Source: Pricia antarctica (lineage in GTDB: Bacteria > Bacteroidota > Bacteroidia > Flavobacteriales > Flavobacteriaceae). Taken from it: a DNA stretch of 64,000 nt. Positions 51,955 to 62,500 of this stretch are shown in pieces. Made by a program: the position numbers and the translations under genes. The stretch lies in NCBI RefSeq assembly GCF_900101815.1, contig NZ_FNAO01000004.1, positions 310,001 to 374,000 of the forward strand. The letters are read 5' to 3'. Each line of letters opens with the position of its first letter. Within the stretch, counting starts at the first letter, position 1. The notes beneath the pieces are model-generated. The model ran no database searches and had not been told where the DNA came from. It saw only the letters and a list, made by a program, of their open reading frames with translations.

Positions 51955-52971
51955 TCAAGCTATAATTGGGGTAAGTCCGACTTTAGAAAAACTTTTGGCA
52001 ATGGCATCTACGGCCGTGTCGGATACTTTTTTCTCTTGGGTCAATCGTTGTGCGGTAGCTATCGTGGTCTCCAACATATCATTAAAATTGGCAGTCCGCC
52101 ACAGCGCTTTTAAGGTGTCGAACCAAATCAACGCACATTCGTCAATTCCGATTTCTAGACAACTGAGATAAAATGCCTTATTGGGAATACCTGAATTGAT
52201 ATGGACTCCTTGATTATCGGAGGATCCTGAATAATAATTGTCCATGTGATCGGGTTGGGTGTCAAATTCGTTGGCGGTACCGGGCGCCTTCATCGACCGG
52301 ATGGCCACCCCCGGAAAACCCTCGCTTACCACGGAATCTCCGATAAGCCAGTCCGCTTCAGAAATATCCTGTTTTAAGTATTTTTGCTTGATTACCGTAC
52401 CGAATACATCCGAAAAATGCTCGTTCAAGGCACCCGGTTGGCTTTGATATTCCAGATTGGATAAAAATTGGGTCACCCCGTGCGCCAGTTCATGTGCCAC
52501 TACATCGATGGCACTGGCGAAATCGGTAAACTCCTTACCATCACCGTCACCATAGGTCATTTCATCGCCGTCCCAAAAGGCATTGTTGTAGGCTTCGCCA
52601 TAGTGTATGTTGGAGATAATATCGAGTCCGTTTCCATCGATGGAATCCAATCCGAACGTATCCTTAAAATAGTCCCGGACAAAGCCAGAGGTCTCATAGG
52701 CCTTGTTCGCCGTTTCGTCTTGTGTAGCGACATCACCTTCTTTACGTACCAAGACCAGCCTTTGTTCGTTTTTATTCTGGGAATCGTATATAAAACGCTC
52801 GCTATTCCCGTCTTCGAATTCCCGGACCAGAAGATTGTTGAGGATGGTACGCCGCCTTTCCAAAAAACGTTTGGAATCGTTAAGCGCCTGCTTACAACTA
52901 ATATTTCCACGTTTGGCGAGTTCTTCTAGTATATGTGGCGGTACGATAAAGCAGTAATGTTTGTTACACAT
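51955..52971 (-). CDS. protealysin-like M4 metalloprotease
   Basis: A 338-residue protease. The short propeptide carries the protealysin-type start CNKHYCFIVPPHILEELAKR. Zinc ligands are VVAHELAHGVTQ (HExxH) and GALNEHFSDVFG (the third Glu), with the catalytic His in DNQGVHINSGIPNKAFYL. No classical signal peptide is present, as in protealysin, which is thought to act inside cells or be released otherwise. It is followed by an emfourin-type inhibitor gene. Confidence 0.92.
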   Translation of the reverse strand: MCNKHYCFIVPPHILEELAKRGNISCKQALNDSKRFLERRRTILNNLLVREFEDGNSERFIYDSQNKNEQRLVLVRKEGDVATQDETANKAYETSGFVRDYFKDTFGLDSIDGNGLDIISNIHYGEAYNNAFWDGDEMTYGDGDGKEFTDFASAIDVVAHELAHGVTQFLSNLEYQSQPGALNEHFSDVFGTVIKQKYLKQDISEADWLIGDSVVSEGFPGVAIRSMKAPGTANEFDTQPDHMDNYYSGSSDNQGVHINSGIPNKAFYLSCLEIGIDECALIWFDTLKALWRTANFNDMLETTIATAQRLTQEKKVSDTAVDAIAKSFSKVGLTPIIA

Positions 52972-53311
52972 GGGAAATGGGTTAAAAGGTTACTGGCAAA
53001 TCGGTTCGGGGTTTTGGCCGATTAACATTGGATTTTTACTAAAATTACACTTCTTTAGGAACGAATGCCAATTTAATCGCGTTAACGCTTTGCTAAAATT
53101 GAGGTGTTCTTTGAAGGGCTGCTTTATCAGCAGGATTTGAACAAAAGGTCTTCGAATAGGATACTATCCACAAAAAAAGCTCCCGTTACGGGAGCCCTCT
53201 TCTATTCATCGTTTGTTGTGTTATCCCGGTCTTAGCGGACCGGCACCCAGCCTTGTTCTATTTTGCCAGTTTGGCCTTTAAAAATAGCTCTGCTGCCAAG
53301 GTTGTGTTAGG
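52972..53311. other. non-coding gap with terminator
   Basis: 340 bases without a gene. It holds the upstream region of the protealysin gene (52972 onward) and, at 53179-53195, the terminator listed separately. Nothing else recognised. Confidence 0.7.
53171..53198 (-). terminator. rho-independent terminator of the 1986-residue gene
   Basis: Perfect 7-bp hairpin GCTCCCG / CGGGAGC (53179-53185, 53189-53195) with a three-base loop. Seven A before it become a U tract on the minus strand. It lies about 115 bases after the stop of the large secreted protein at 53312. Confidence 0.9.
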
Positions 53312-56300
53312 TCATCTTTTAATGACCATCTGTTTCGTGAACTTGTTCCCGTTGTTATCCTCTGAATGTATAAAATACAGACCCTCTGATAACATCGATA
53401 CATCGATGGGGTATCGGCCATCGGAAGGAACTACTTTCGGGTTCAACGTTTTCAACAATCTTCCGCCCCGGTCAAAAATTTGGATAACCGCTAACACGAC
53501 CTCATTGGCAAAGCCCAAAGTAATCTCTGAAGAAGCGGGATTGGGAAACAATACGAGTACATTGTCTTCCACTGAAGGACTACCACCCGGCCCTGTCGCC
53601 TCGATAACGGTAATTGCTACCGTATCGGTTGATGTCTGGCCCTGCGCATCCTCTACCGTAAGGGTAGCCGTGTAGACCCCTACTTCGGTATAGGTATGGC
53701 TAACCGTCGCGCCGGATACATTGGGACTACCATCTCCGAAATCCCACATATAGCTGGTTATTTCCTGGTCATCGGCCGAGTCGCTACCATCGAAGTCCAC
53801 TTTCAATGGCCCCTCCCCTTCCATTGGGGTCGCGTTCGCTATCGCTACCGGTTTTCCGGTGTTGTCAACGATCCAACTGAACTCCGTGGTGCCGGGATTA
53901 TCCGGTAGGCTTGGATCGGTAACGCTAACCATTACCTGATACGGACTTTCACCGGAGGCACCCGCAACGATCGTACCGGTAATCAGACCGGTAGTGGCAT
54001 CGATAGCTAAGTCTTCAGGTAGGCCGCTGGCACTGTACATCGAACCTTCGCCCGTACCGGACGCCTCTATCTGTAGGGAGATGACATCGCCCTCGGCGTT
54101 GTATTGTGTTGCCGGTTTGGTAACCGTCGGTGCCGACACCCCACTTCTTAAAATGATATCGAGCGTGGAATTCGCACCATAGTTTATGGTCAGCACCGCT
54201 TCGGCCCCTTCGCCATCGCCGTTTAAGGCAACTGTCACGGCTCGTGAATCTTGGCCGTCCAACAAGGCATTTTCCAATACCCCATCGGTAATACTAAAGT
54301 TGGCGGCATCAGCCCCGGTAATTTCCATGGAACGGATAATGATACCCACATTTCCGCCCGATACGTCCAGATTGAATTCCTGTGATGCGCCTACCCCAAC
54401 GGCAACTTCCTCAGGGGCGGTTAGCGTGCTTGCCGTACTCGGTGTGCCCACAGGATTGTCCAAGCCCAGATATTCCATGTTTTTTTGGTTGCCCCCGCCC
54501 CGCTGTGGGGAACCCGCGGTAACATAAATACCGTTGCCGGAAACAATGGCCTGGGTGCCGTGTCTTTCGCTGTTCAGATCGGCCAGGCGCGTCCATTGCT
54601 GGGTCGCAGGGTCGTATTGCTCCGTAATTTTTAGGGCATCATCTACTATTTCACCGTAGACCTGTTGATTCTCGACTTCGCCGCCGATGACCACTAGTTT
54701 ATTGTTAAAACTGGCCACGGCAGCTGCGCCTCTCGGGGTCGGGATATTCTGATCCGTTGGAAGGGTACTCCATGTATTGGTCGTGAAATCGTATACATCG
54801 ACCTCGGCGATGGTAGGACTGAACGTGCCCCCGTCCCCGCCGGAAAGACGTCCCCCGGCCAAATACATTTTGTCGCCGATAAGGCCGGCATGAAAATGGT
54901 CCCTCGCCCTTGGGGCATCCGCCAATGGCGTCCATATACCCGTCGCGGGATCGTATTCGTCGAACCAGGCGACATAACCGCCATCATGGCCTTTGGTATT
55001 CCCTCCCGAGATATAGAATTTATCATTGTGGACGACCAGACCGGTGGATCCCCTTCTTCGGTCTTCCGGTATTTCGGGACCTTGAATCCATTCTTCGCTG
55101 ACCGGATCGAACGCCCATATATTGTCCGCCGGGGCCTCGTTCGGGAAAACATTGGTCTTAAAGGCACCGATTACCCAGATCAACCCCTTATATTCCGTGG
55201 CCTGAAAATGGTTAAATTCCACTGGGGGGGAGTCCGGAATCTGCGTCCAAGTATTCGCCGTATAGTCATAGACATCGATGGTCTTGGCGTTCTCGCGCCC
55301 GCCCATTAGATAGAACTTGTCGCCTGCCTGTACGAACGAACATTCGTGGCGGGCGGTATAGTTTTCGGCTTCATCCTTATTGTTCCAGATCAATTCGGCT
55401 ACAGTCCATGTAAATGCTATGGTGACCGTTTCCGACCCGGGTTGGGAGACCTCGACAACGACGTTATGAACGCCATCGGTGTTAGCACCCCCCTGAAGGG
55501 CCTGCTGTGTGATGGTACCAAATATCTGCCCGTTGGTCGGTTCGATACCGATGCCGTCCGGTTGCCCTGAAATGGCATACGTGAAATTGTTGGAATTTCC
55601 GCCACTGGCGCCTACGGCCAATTCGGACATATCGCCCACTTGGCTAAATTGATCGGCTATCGGCTGCACCGTAAACTGTCCGTTATCGGCACCGGCGCCC
55701 AATACTTCCAAGGCCTGCAAAACCGGGTTCTCTGCCCCGGCATGATTAAACAGCACGTTCAGTTCCCCATCGGCTACGGTCACATTGTACGAAATCATTC
55801 CGGCATGGAATTCGGTATCCGTAGCGTTTCCAAAGAGTTCCACCACGTCTATATCATCACCTTTCAACTCGCCTTCCAGAAGGATGTCGAAAATCCGGTC
55901 CCCCACACCGTTGGCGGGGGCGTAGGCATTACCTGTATAAATATTCACGACGTAATCGCCGTTGGGTACGGGAAGCTTAAATTCCATTTCCTCGCCACTG
56001 GAGGTATCGTACCGCTCTTTGGCAAAGAGGGTATTGAAAGTGCTTTCGTCGATATATGCGGGGATGGAGGAGTGCCTGTTCGCATATTGGAATTCATTGG
56101 TAAAGGCGGGTACCGTACCCGTATTTACGGAATAGCCCGTTCCATTGACCGGGCCGTTGCCTAAATTGGCCTCCCAATTTTTCTTGCCGTCGGTGGCAGT
56201 GACCATAGTACCTCCGGCATTGATCCTTGCGATCACATTGCTGACTGCGGCCCCCTCACCCAAAACGGCGTTCAATGGGACTATGTAAGGGGAATTGGCA

Positions 56301-59272
56301 CCTGTATGTTCGATGACCAGATTGGCGGTCTTGGCACCATCAACGCTGTTCGGGGTAAACTTTAAGGAAAGATTTTTGCTCGTTCCAGGGCCGATGTTCA
56401 AAGGTAGGGTCGCGACACTTTCAAAAAGAGCGGCATCCGTGCCGGTTATTGAGATAGCGGTAACTTCAACGGCCCCAGCGGAGGGTCCGCCTTCGTTGGT
56501 CAGGGAAGGCACCAACTGTACCTGACCGGATCCCGCGGCCAAGTTTCCAAAATCCACAGGGTCTTCTGAAAGCGCAAGATTAGCTTCGCTGTCACTGATG
56601 ATGTTTAAAAAGTCCCAAGTGGCGAAGAATTCGGGACCAGGTCCTGCGGAGGTAGCTATCAATCCGACCGCCAAGCCTTGGTTGTCGTTAGCATCTAAAA
56701 AACCGGTCGGCAAAGCAACTGGATTTCCCAAGGCAATCACGTTTTCACCTCCGTCGATGGAATAATAGGGTTGTGCCATGTTGGCCGCGGGATTTACATT
56801 GATATAAACATCTACCCCTGCTCCTTCAAGAACACCAGGTACATCATATGTTTGGGAGGAAAGATTCAGAGGGCCGTCTTCCAACAAGACCTCAAAACCA
56901 TAGATATTGTCCGTATTGTTTGTGCCTTCCGTAATAGCGACTTTCAAATAGTTATCTTGATCACCGGAGCCGATATACATGCCAATGGAAAGGCCGGTAA
57001 CCGGGGTTACGTTGGCAAAAGGGTCCTCGATTTTTGCATGTGCGGTAAAAGGGTCGGAATTGCTATCTACATTAATACCTACTTGAAATGCATTTTCCTG
57101 CGTGTTTGCAGTGCCCCTGGCATCACCTTCACTTATGGCATCGACCGTGGCCTTGCCACCTGCACCACCGAAGGTAAGATTGTTGGCATCAAATTGGTCC
57201 AAATAATCCGTATTGCCACTGGGGTCTAGCATCAGCCCCGTAAAACCAAGACCAAATAGGCCGGTTCCGGGATCGTTGTTCCAAAACGGGTATACGATGG
57301 GAAGATTGGTAGTAGTACCATTATCTGGATCCACGGCGAAGGTATCCTGTACATCAAGAATACCGTCATTATCATCATCGGGGTCGAGCAGATCGGATAT
57401 CTGGTCTCCATCATTATCGGTGGGCTTGCTTCCACCCGAACAGATATCCGTTCCGTTGGCAACCTCGTCGTCATTGGTATAGCCGTCGGAATCATAATCT
57501 TCCGTACCGACATAGCCCGGTTCGTTAGGTTGGATACAGCCCGCAAAATCGGCGGGTTCGAACACGGTTATGTTCTTTGCGCCGTAAGTAGCGGCCCATA
57601 TAGTTCCCGGAAAAGGATCCGTATCGCCCTGTGCGATAACATCAAGTGGCTGAGATCCGAATCCGGACAGGAAATTATTGTTTTTGCCGACCAGTCCGGT
57701 GCCGCTGGCATCGAGTTGATACCTATTTATATATCCTTGGTTCGCATAGGAAGCGGTCAGGATATCGCCTTGCATAGCCCCGTTGAAATTACTGGCGGTG
57801 TATTCACAAATACCGTTGGTGGAGAAATTAACTACGTCAAGGATATTAACCCGCGGATCGTTCTCGGCATTGGCAAGATATTCGCCCTGCCGCGGATCAT
57901 TCGGAAAATCAGAGATGTTAAAGCTGGAGTTAAAATATCCTGATACTCCGACCAACAACTCCCCGAAATTAAAGTCGGAAGTTTCCTCCCACTGGGCATT
58001 GTTACCTTGGGTTACAAAGGAGTATACCTTTACACCGGCCCGCGACGGAAATGCCCGGGTCGGTACAGGATGCCCCCCGTAATAGGTGCCGTTCGGATCG
58101 TTTATAGTACCTACGTAGTGCAAGGCATCACCATGGGCGCCACTATTCGCCTCGTTAAAATCGTTTTTAACATAATCTCCGGCGGAAGCATTATAGTTTC
58201 CGGTTTTTGGATTGTCATTACTATCGTAAATCACGGGTGTTCCGCCCCAGTTCGTATTAGGGCCGTTGTCACTAGTATATATTCGTCCTTCGGAAGCGAC
58301 CACTACATCGTAACCATTGCGATATCCGGGAGAAAAGATTTGAACTGGACCGCCCGGTTCCGTAAATGCTTGGTTCAAACTATTGTTTCCGCCGAAAGGA
58401 TCACCGACATCAATGGTAGCAGTGAACAAGGGATGGCCTGCTTTGTAGGGAAAATTGGGACTTGCATTGGTTATATCGGGACGATCAGGATCATTGAGCG
58501 TAGGCAAATCGTAAATATATTGCGTGGTGCCTTGTCGGGTATCTACATACGGGCCACCGTTGGCGGCTTCCATTTGCTCTAATTGGGTCAGGTTGATTAT
58601 GAGCATTGAGGCGGACAGAAAGGTTTCCGAAGTACCTGCAAAATTGTTGCTAGGTGCGCCTTTGTTGGCGTTGCCCCCCTGCTGAAGCAAAAGATAGGTA
58701 TTGCCGCCGCGTTCAAATATATCCATACCGTTGGTGGAGTGGTTTTCCTCGCACCGGGGAAGGCCCCTAACGAGGTCGACCTTGTCCCAGGCACTTCCGG
58801 TCCAGGTCAAGCGGGAAAGTATCCCCGAACTGGTATCCAAATTGGAATCCCCCTTGCTGGGACCACCGCCGATTCTCGAATCCGAAGAGCTTACGTACAA
58901 AACAGGAGTTTCAGCCGTTCCGGTAGCCAAAAGGCCCGTCACCTGACGTGTTTTTATTGTATTTATAGAACCGTCATCATTGTGGTTCGGCACCCCGGTC
59001 TTTATAATATTAATGGTTTTTGAATCGCTAATGGAATAGGTACCCTGCCCGGCATCGGCACCGTCACGGGAAACGGTATATTCGAAAAGGGTGCCGTCTT
59101 GCTGAGAAACATACAGTTTGCCGTTGGGTCCGAAATCCAATGAGGTAGGGTTAACCAGGTTTACGCCATCCAGCCCAGAAGCACTGAAACTTTGGGCATA
59201 GGTAAAGCCTGAAAGACAAAAGGAAACGACCAAGCATGAGAATAGGCTCCCTAAAGAGTAAGCATTTTTCAT
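53312..59272 (-). CDS. giant secreted multidomain protein (dehydrogenase-like propeller, malectin, Kelch, PKD, T9SS tail)
   Basis: A 1986-residue protein. Signal peptide residues 1-27. Residues ~28-580 resemble a soluble quinoprotein sugar-dehydrogenase propeller (NPTSLDFGPNGKLYVSQQDG, PRCEENHSTNGMD, YRNGYDVVVASEGRIY). About 584-647: thrombospondin-type-3-like calcium repeats (DYDSDGYTNDDEVANG). About 650-880: concanavalin-like region. About 904-999: SPD-2/Hydin-type Ig domain. About 1014-1190: malectin. About 1292-1610: Kelch propeller. Then Ig-like and, at ~1814-1894, a PKD domain. The end (LFPNPASSEITLGF to MVIKR) is a type A type IX secretion tail, so it is exported and attached to the surface. 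Likely binds or processes carbohydrate; exact activity unknown. The Kelch part is nearly duplicated in the next gene. Confidence 0.9.
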   Translation of the reverse strand: MKNAYSLGSLFSCLVVSFCLSGFTYAQSFSASGLDGVNLVNPTSLDFGPNGKLYVSQQDGTLFEYTVSRDGADAGQGTYSISDSKTINIIKTGVPNHNDDGSINTIKTRQVTGLLATGTAETPVLYVSSSDSRIGGGPSKGDSNLDTSSGILSRLTWTGSAWDKVDLVRGLPRCEENHSTNGMDIFERGGNTYLLLQQGGNANKGAPSNNFAGTSETFLSASMLIINLTQLEQMEAANGGPYVDTRQGTTQYIYDLPTLNDPDRPDITNASPNFPYKAGHPLFTATIDVGDPFGGNNSLNQAFTEPGGPVQIFSPGYRNGYDVVVASEGRIYTSDNGPNTNWGGTPVIYDSNDNPKTGNYNASAGDYVKNDFNEANSGAHGDALHYVGTINDPNGTYYGGHPVPTRAFPSRAGVKVYSFVTQGNNAQWEETSDFNFGELLVGVSGYFNSSFNISDFPNDPRQGEYLANAENDPRVNILDVVNFSTNGICEYTASNFNGAMQGDILTASYANQGYINRYQLDASGTGLVGKNNNFLSGFGSQPLDVIAQGDTDPFPGTIWAATYGAKNITVFEPADFAGCIQPNEPGYVGTEDYDSDGYTNDDEVANGTDICSGGSKPTDNDGDQISDLLDPDDDNDGILDVQDTFAVDPDNGTTTNLPIVYPFWNNDPGTGLFGLGFTGLMLDPSGNTDYLDQFDANNLTFGGAGGKATVDAISEGDARGTANTQENAFQVGINVDSNSDPFTAHAKIEDPFANVTPVTGLSIGMYIGSGDQDNYLKVAITEGTNNTDNIYGFEVLLEDGPLNLSSQTYDVPGVLEGAGVDVYINVNPAANMAQPYYSIDGGENVIALGNPVALPTGFLDANDNQGLAVGLIATSAGPGPEFFATWDFLNIISDSEANLALSEDPVDFGNLAAGSGQVQLVPSLTNEGGPSAGAVEVTAISITGTDAALFESVATLPLNIGPGTSKNLSLKFTPNSVDGAKTANLVIEHTGANSPYIVPLNAVLGEGAAVSNVIARINAGGTMVTATDGKKNWEANLGNGPVNGTGYSVNTGTVPAFTNEFQYANRHSSIPAYIDESTFNTLFAKERYDTSSGEEMEFKLPVPNGDYVVNIYTGNAYAPANGVGDRIFDILLEGELKGDDIDVVELFGNATDTEFHAGMISYNVTVADGELNVLFNHAGAENPVLQALEVLGAGADNGQFTVQPIADQFSQVGDMSELAVGASGGNSNNFTYAISGQPDGIGIEPTNGQIFGTITQQALQGGANTDGVHNVVVEVSQPGSETVTIAFTWTVAELIWNNKDEAENYTARHECSFVQAGDKFYLMGGRENAKTIDVYDYTANTWTQIPDSPPVEFNHFQATEYKGLIWVIGAFKTNVFPNEAPADNIWAFDPVSEEWIQGPEIPEDRRRGSTGLVVHNDKFYISGGNTKGHDGGYVAWFDEYDPATGIWTPLADAPRARDHFHAGLIGDKMYLAGGRLSGGDGGTFSPTIAEVDVYDFTTNTWSTLPTDQNIPTPRGAAAVASFNNKLVVIGGEVENQQVYGEIVDDALKITEQYDPATQQWTRLADLNSERHGTQAIVSGNGIYVTAGSPQRGGGNQKNMEYLGLDNPVGTPSTASTLTAPEEVAVGVGASQEFNLDVSGGNVGIIIRSMEITGADAANFSITDGVLENALLDGQDSRAVTVALNGDGEGAEAVLTINYGANSTLDIILRSGVSAPTVTKPATQYNAEGDVISLQIEASGTGEGSMYSASGLPEDLAIDATTGLITGTIVAGASGESPYQVMVSVTDPSLPDNPGTTEFSWIVDNTGKPVAIANATPMEGEGPLKVDFDGSDSADDQEITSYMWDFGDGSPNVSGATVSHTYTEVGVYTATLTVEDAQGQTSTDTVAITVIEATGPGGSPSVEDNVLVLFPNPASSEITLGFANEVVLAVIQIFDRGGRLLKTLNPKVVPSDGRYPIDVSMLSEGLYFIHSEDNNGNKFTKQMVIKR
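54420..55395 (-). repeat. duplicated Kelch module, copy in the 1986-residue gene
   Basis: About 950 bases encoding the Kelch propeller, closely matching 62500-63440 in order and orientation. Both start near NEAENYT/DEAENYT and continue through VYDYTAN-WTQIPDSPPVE and WFDEYDPATG to SERHGTQAIVSGNGI. Differences are scattered substitutions. Confidence 0.9.
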
Positions 59273-59508
59273 AAAGCAAATTTTAAATCAGAAAAAAAAG
59301 GTCGGCCTGGTAGTGATGGCAAAATTAAACTTATTTGAGTAAATCGGTAATGGATTCCGTTAAAATCGTTCATTTCCAGCTTTTATCGCTAAGCGGTTAA
59401 TTTCTGTAAGTCATCCTCTTGGATTTGTGGCCATAAAATCTTTTTTCTTCTACTGAATTTTGAAAATTTATTGTAAGATTAAGTTATCAGGGGTTGAACT
59501 TGCCGTCT

Positions 59509-62500
59509 TTACCGTTTGATGAGCATTGGGGCATGATACGCTTTGCCATCCATATCTTGAGAGCCTATAAAATATAATCCCTCGGACAATAAGGATACGT
59601 TAATGCGGTATCCCCCCTCGAACTTCACATATTCAGCGTCCAAAGCCCTCATCAACCTGCCTTCCATGTTGTATATGTATATATTTTGAAGTTCGATCTC
59701 CGGGTCAAGACCGAGATTTACTACCACAGAGGCAGGGTTGGGAAATATCCGAAATTCATCCCCAGTTTCCGAAGGCGCAGTTTCCGAAGGCGCCGTAACC
59801 GTTATTATCACCGAGACCGTCGAGGTTTCGCCTTCTGTGTCCGCCACGGTCAGCCAAACGGTATATTCGCCGGGCTCGTTGAACGTATGTTCTACTGTGG
59901 CACCGGAGGCTATGGGACTACCATCACCGAAACTCCATTCGTAGTTGGCGATGCCTTGGTCATCGGTAGAATCAGTACCATCAAAATTGACCGTAAACGG
60001 CGCAATTCCTTGGGTTCCGTCACTCACGGCATCCGCCTTGGGTGCCTCGTTGCCATCGACTATTACTACCTCCGCAAAGACGACCTCTAGGGAATGATCC
60101 TCCACCACATTGGTAAAGGTATAGCTATCGGCAATCGCTATGGATGTACCGTCGACCTTGATATCGGCGATCTCAAAACCGGTATCGGCCACGATAGAAA
60201 AGATTTGGGTACCCTCTTCGGTTACGGCGATACTTCCGTTGGGCGAAAGGGTACCGCCGGTAGTCGCCGTAGCCGTTATCGCATATTCCGTATCCGCAAT
60301 AGGCCTGAAAATTGCCTCGATCGTATGGTTTTCGCCAAGGTTTTGAAACTCGTATTCCGAAACATCCGGTACGACAGCACCGTCTACCAAAAAGTAATCG
60401 AAGGTAAATCCCGTATCCGCCGTAACGGAAAATGATAGGGAACCGCCTTCCAAGACGTTAGTGGACCCCTCGGGGGAAATAGTTCCGCCCTCGCCGGCAT
60501 TGGAAGTGATGGCGTACGTTGGTATTTCCTCAAAAATAGCCTGTATGGTGTGTGGCCCATCGACTTGTGTAAATTCGTAGGAATCAACAGCCCCTTGGGA
60601 TACATCGTCCACTAGCACATCGAGGATACGGAAACCGGCGTCTGGCAATATACTATAGGGCATATCATTGCCATTCGTTATAAAGTTGGTACCCTCAGGA
60701 TCGATACGTCCACCCGCTGTTGAAGAGGCGGTAATCACATACTCCGCGAGCCCAAAAGACGCGGTTATGGTATGCGGGGCGTCCACTGCGTTAAAAGTAA
60801 AGGTATCAATCGCACCTTGCAAAATTCCATCGATGCTTACTTCTGTTATGGTATACCCCTCGTTCGAGGTTATCGTAAACGCCTGATCGGCCCCTTCGAT
60901 CACCTCGATTTCCCCATTCGGTGAAATGCTTCCGTTTTCACCTGCCACGGCGTTTATGGTGTACACCGGTTTCGGATCTACAACAATCTCGAGGCTTTCG
61001 ATATCAGTATTCCCATCGGCATCGGTCACCGTCAGGGTTACGTTAAAGGTACCCGGTTCAGTAAACGTAAAAGAAGGGTCGGCCAAATTTGAGGAAGAAG
61101 CGGACTGATCACCAAAATCCCATTCATATTCGGCAACAGTTGCATCGTCTAAAGAACCGCTTCCCGTGAAGGAAACCGCTAAAGGTACCTGACCTGTCAA
61201 CGGACTTGCCTCCGCCCGGGCGATGGGAATACCCGAATTATTGATGATCCACGTGAATTCCACCGTACTTGAATTGGCCGCGGTGGTATTGTCCGTAGCG
61301 GTAACCCTTACCTGATAGGGGCTGTTCGCCGCGGCACCGCCGCTGGAAGTGCCCCCGCCCCTAACCGATTCGGCTACGGCTGTCAGTTCGGTATCGGAAT
61401 ACTCCCGCCCATCGAGCTTGTAAAGTGCCATTTTATCGATGGTATGGCCGGCGGAACGTTCCGAAATTTCCATGGTATAGGTACCCGGATTTACGAACCG
61501 GACATACACATTATAAGGGTTATTATCAAAGGTCTTGGCCTGCCAATCATATGTTTTCGATTCACCACTGCTTCTGTAAATTTTGAAAAACCCTTGACTT
61601 CCAGCCCCATCCGGTGTGGTTTCCGAAGTAATTCTCGAACTACCTTTCGGGAAAACAATATCTTTTTGTTCGCCCTCTAAATTATCGATTACTGACGCCT
61701 CATCGCCCGGATTGCCTTTATATCCAAAGAACCAAACATCGGCGTTGTTCGGAAAACGGAGCCAGTTGTCGTTTTCTTCCGTGGAATTACTACCCGTAAA
61801 GAAACTTCGCCAATTGAAGTGGTAGATGCCCGGTGTAGTTACGGTAATCTGATAGGGAATGGTTCCCCCGCCTATACTATTAAAGCTATTCGTTCCAGCG
61901 GCTATTCCCGTAGCCCCGCCCTCACTGGTCTCCGTCCATCCGGGTACGATGTCGCCCGATTCGGCTTCGATGACCAAGAGTCCGTTTGCCTCTTGAAAGG
62001 CACCGGTAGCATTTTCTCCAGATGAAACCGTACCGCTGATCACACCGGTGGAAGCATTGATAGTCAAGTTAGGAGGCAGTACTGTTGCACTATAGGTAAA
62101 TGCACCATTGTTATTTTTACCTTGTATAGGTAAACTGACGGAATCATCCTCCTTATTGTATTGGGTTCCGGGATTATCTATTCCGGTGGAAAGTTCACCA
62201 TTTTTTAGGAGGATGTTTAATTCGGAAGAGGCTCCGTATGCAATGGTCAATACAGCGTTGTTATTCTGGCCTGAACCCGTGAGGGATACCGTAATCGTAC
62301 GAGAACTTTCCGGATCTAAAAATGCATTTTCCAACGCCCCGGAAGTCAGGCTAAAGTTCGCTGCACCGGCGCCTGTCACAACCATGGAACGGATAAACAT
62401 TCCCATGTTTCCACCCGTTACCCTCAAGGTAAATTCGGTCGATGCGCCAGGCTCGAGGTCAATGACATCAGGAGCCACAAGAGAGCTGGCGGTGTTCGGT

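Noticed and set aside
55640-56164. Plus-strand open frame of 174 codons
   Set aside because: Antisense shadow of the malectin region; the minus-strand frame has clear domains and a T9SS tail.
60080-60980. Phage tail-fibre-like repeats
   Set aside because: The units match InlB-type surface repeats within a T9SS protein; no phage genes lie nearby.
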